DNA of 6,291 nt from Pseudomonas sp. (GTDB lineage: Bacteria > Pseudomonadota > Gammaproteobacteria > Pseudomonadales > Pseudomonadaceae): contig DQAA01000537.1 of the NCBI GenBank assembly GCA_003523465.1, forward strand, positions 1 to 6,291, given 5' to 3'. The translations under genes and the position numbers were made by a program. Shown here piece after piece: positions 5,714 to 6,291 of the stretch; position 1 is the first letter of the stretch, and each line of letters begins with the position of its first letter. The notes below the pieces were generated by a model. That model was not told the origin of the DNA. It saw nothing but the letters and a program-made list of their open reading frames with translations, and searched no databases.

Positions 5714-6291
5714 GGTGCTGCAGGCGAGCAGCACGGCGGCACCGATTCCAACCACGGCGAAAGCCTGCTGCAGGCGCGGGCCGGCCAGGCGATGGGCAAC
5801 CTGGCGCCCTCCCAACAATCCCAGCAATGCACCGACCGCGAATGGTGCGCCCACCGTCCAGTGCATCACCCCGCTGAGGCTGGCGGTCACCACGCTGCCG
5901 GTGGACACCAGGGCGATCACGGCCAGTGACGTTGCCACCATGCTCTTCATGTCGAGATTGGTGTAGCGCCCCAGCGCAGGAATGATGACAAAGCCACCGC
6001 CGACACCGAGCAGGCCCGAGAGCAAGCCACTGAACATGCCGGTGAACGCCAGGGCGCGGGCGCAGGGGAGGGTCCAGCGCAGTCGGCCTTGTTGCGGATT
6101 CAGTACGCACGGCTGGAGCTTGCGCTCGCCCCAGGGCGCTTCGCCCCTGAGTTCCCGTCGTGCCTTCATCATTATTCGCGAGCAGGCATAGACCAGTACG
6201 ACGGAGAAGCCCAAGGCCAGCGGCGCGTTGGGCAAACGGTGGGCCAGCCACAAACCGGCCGGCGCCATCAGCAGCCCCAGGGCGGCGATGA
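5699..6291 (-). CDS. TauE/SafE (TSUP) family membrane protein, C-terminal part
   Basis: This gene enters from the right edge; 196 C-terminal residues are visible, ending at TAG (5699-5701, - strand). The ATG at 6266-6268 is internal, because the frame continues open to the edge with hydrophobic residues. The family comprises integral inner-membrane proteins proposed to move sulfur-containing or other small anions such as sulfite or sulfoacetate. Evidence: the second-half repeat motif GLLSGLLGVGGGFVIIPAL (encoded around 5975-6028), followed by hydrophobic segments (SLAVIALVSTGSVV, FAVGALLGLLGG, AFAVVGIGAAVLLACSTLLG), preceded by a charged loop (KARRELRGEAPWGERK) between the two halves. Family members usually have about 250-270 residues, so roughly 60 N-terminal residues are missing. 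The gene is convergent with the LysR gene, which gives no strong functional link. The transported substrate cannot be told from the sequence. Confidence 0.87.
   Translation of the reverse strand, partial: IAALGLLMAPAGLWLAHRLPNAPLALGFSVVLVYACSRIMMKARRELRGEAPWGERKLQPCVLNPQQGRLRWTLPCARALAFTGMFSGLLSGLLGVGGGFVIIPALGRYTNLDMKSMVATSLAVIALVSTGSVVTASLSGVMHWTVGAPFAVGALLGLLGGRQVAHRLAGPRLQQAFAVVGIGAAVLLACSTLLGQ

Overview
The window looks like chromosomal DNA of a Pseudomonas (fluorescens/putida-like). The coding DNA is GC-rich with strong third-position GC. The left-hand pair, the end of a heptose-bisphosphate phosphatase gene followed by an HdtS/LptA-type lysophosphatidic acid acyltransferase gene, is the arrangement I know from Pseudomonas genomes, where it lies in the replication-origin region (PA0006-PA0005 in P. 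aeruginosa, from memory). No mobile element, tRNA, rRNA or CRISPR is visible. Five protein genes are present, two of them cut by the window edges.

Left part (1-1305). The 3' end of gmhB (LPS inner-core heptose synthesis) is followed 65 bp later by plsC (hdtS/lptA; phosphatidic acid synthesis), both on the + strand. Both genes serve the cell envelope. A perfect DnaA-box 9-mer lies in the last codons of gmhB, and a second, inverted, lies just after plsC. An AT-rich 3' region ends in a strong bidirectional terminator (1261-1290) shared with the convergent transporter gene.

Middle part (1306-5713). This is a compact regulator/enzyme/transporter module. A LysR-type regulator (+) is divergent from a two-gene operon (-): a GMC-family FAD alcohol dehydrogenase, then an MFS transporter of the metabolite:H+ symporter type. 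The 138-bp divergent spacer holds a T-N11-A dyad with an overlapping third half-site, the expected kind of LysR operator, and a second, different palindrome nearer the regulator. The 108-bp gap between enzyme and transporter genes contains several inverted repeats. The simplest reading is uptake of a hydroxylated compound by the transporter, oxidation by the dehydrogenase, and control by the regulator. The substrate cannot be read from the sequence. The transporter carries an extra periplasmic loop of about 100 residues with two cysteines.

Right part (5699-6291). The C-terminal 196 residues of a TauE/SafE-family (TSUP) membrane protein lie on the - strand. Its stop codon overlaps the end of the LysR gene by 15 bp.

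I found nothing here that I can defend as a wholly new system. The best leads are the uncharacterised enzyme/transporter module, the transporter's extra domain, the operator architecture and the DnaA boxes.
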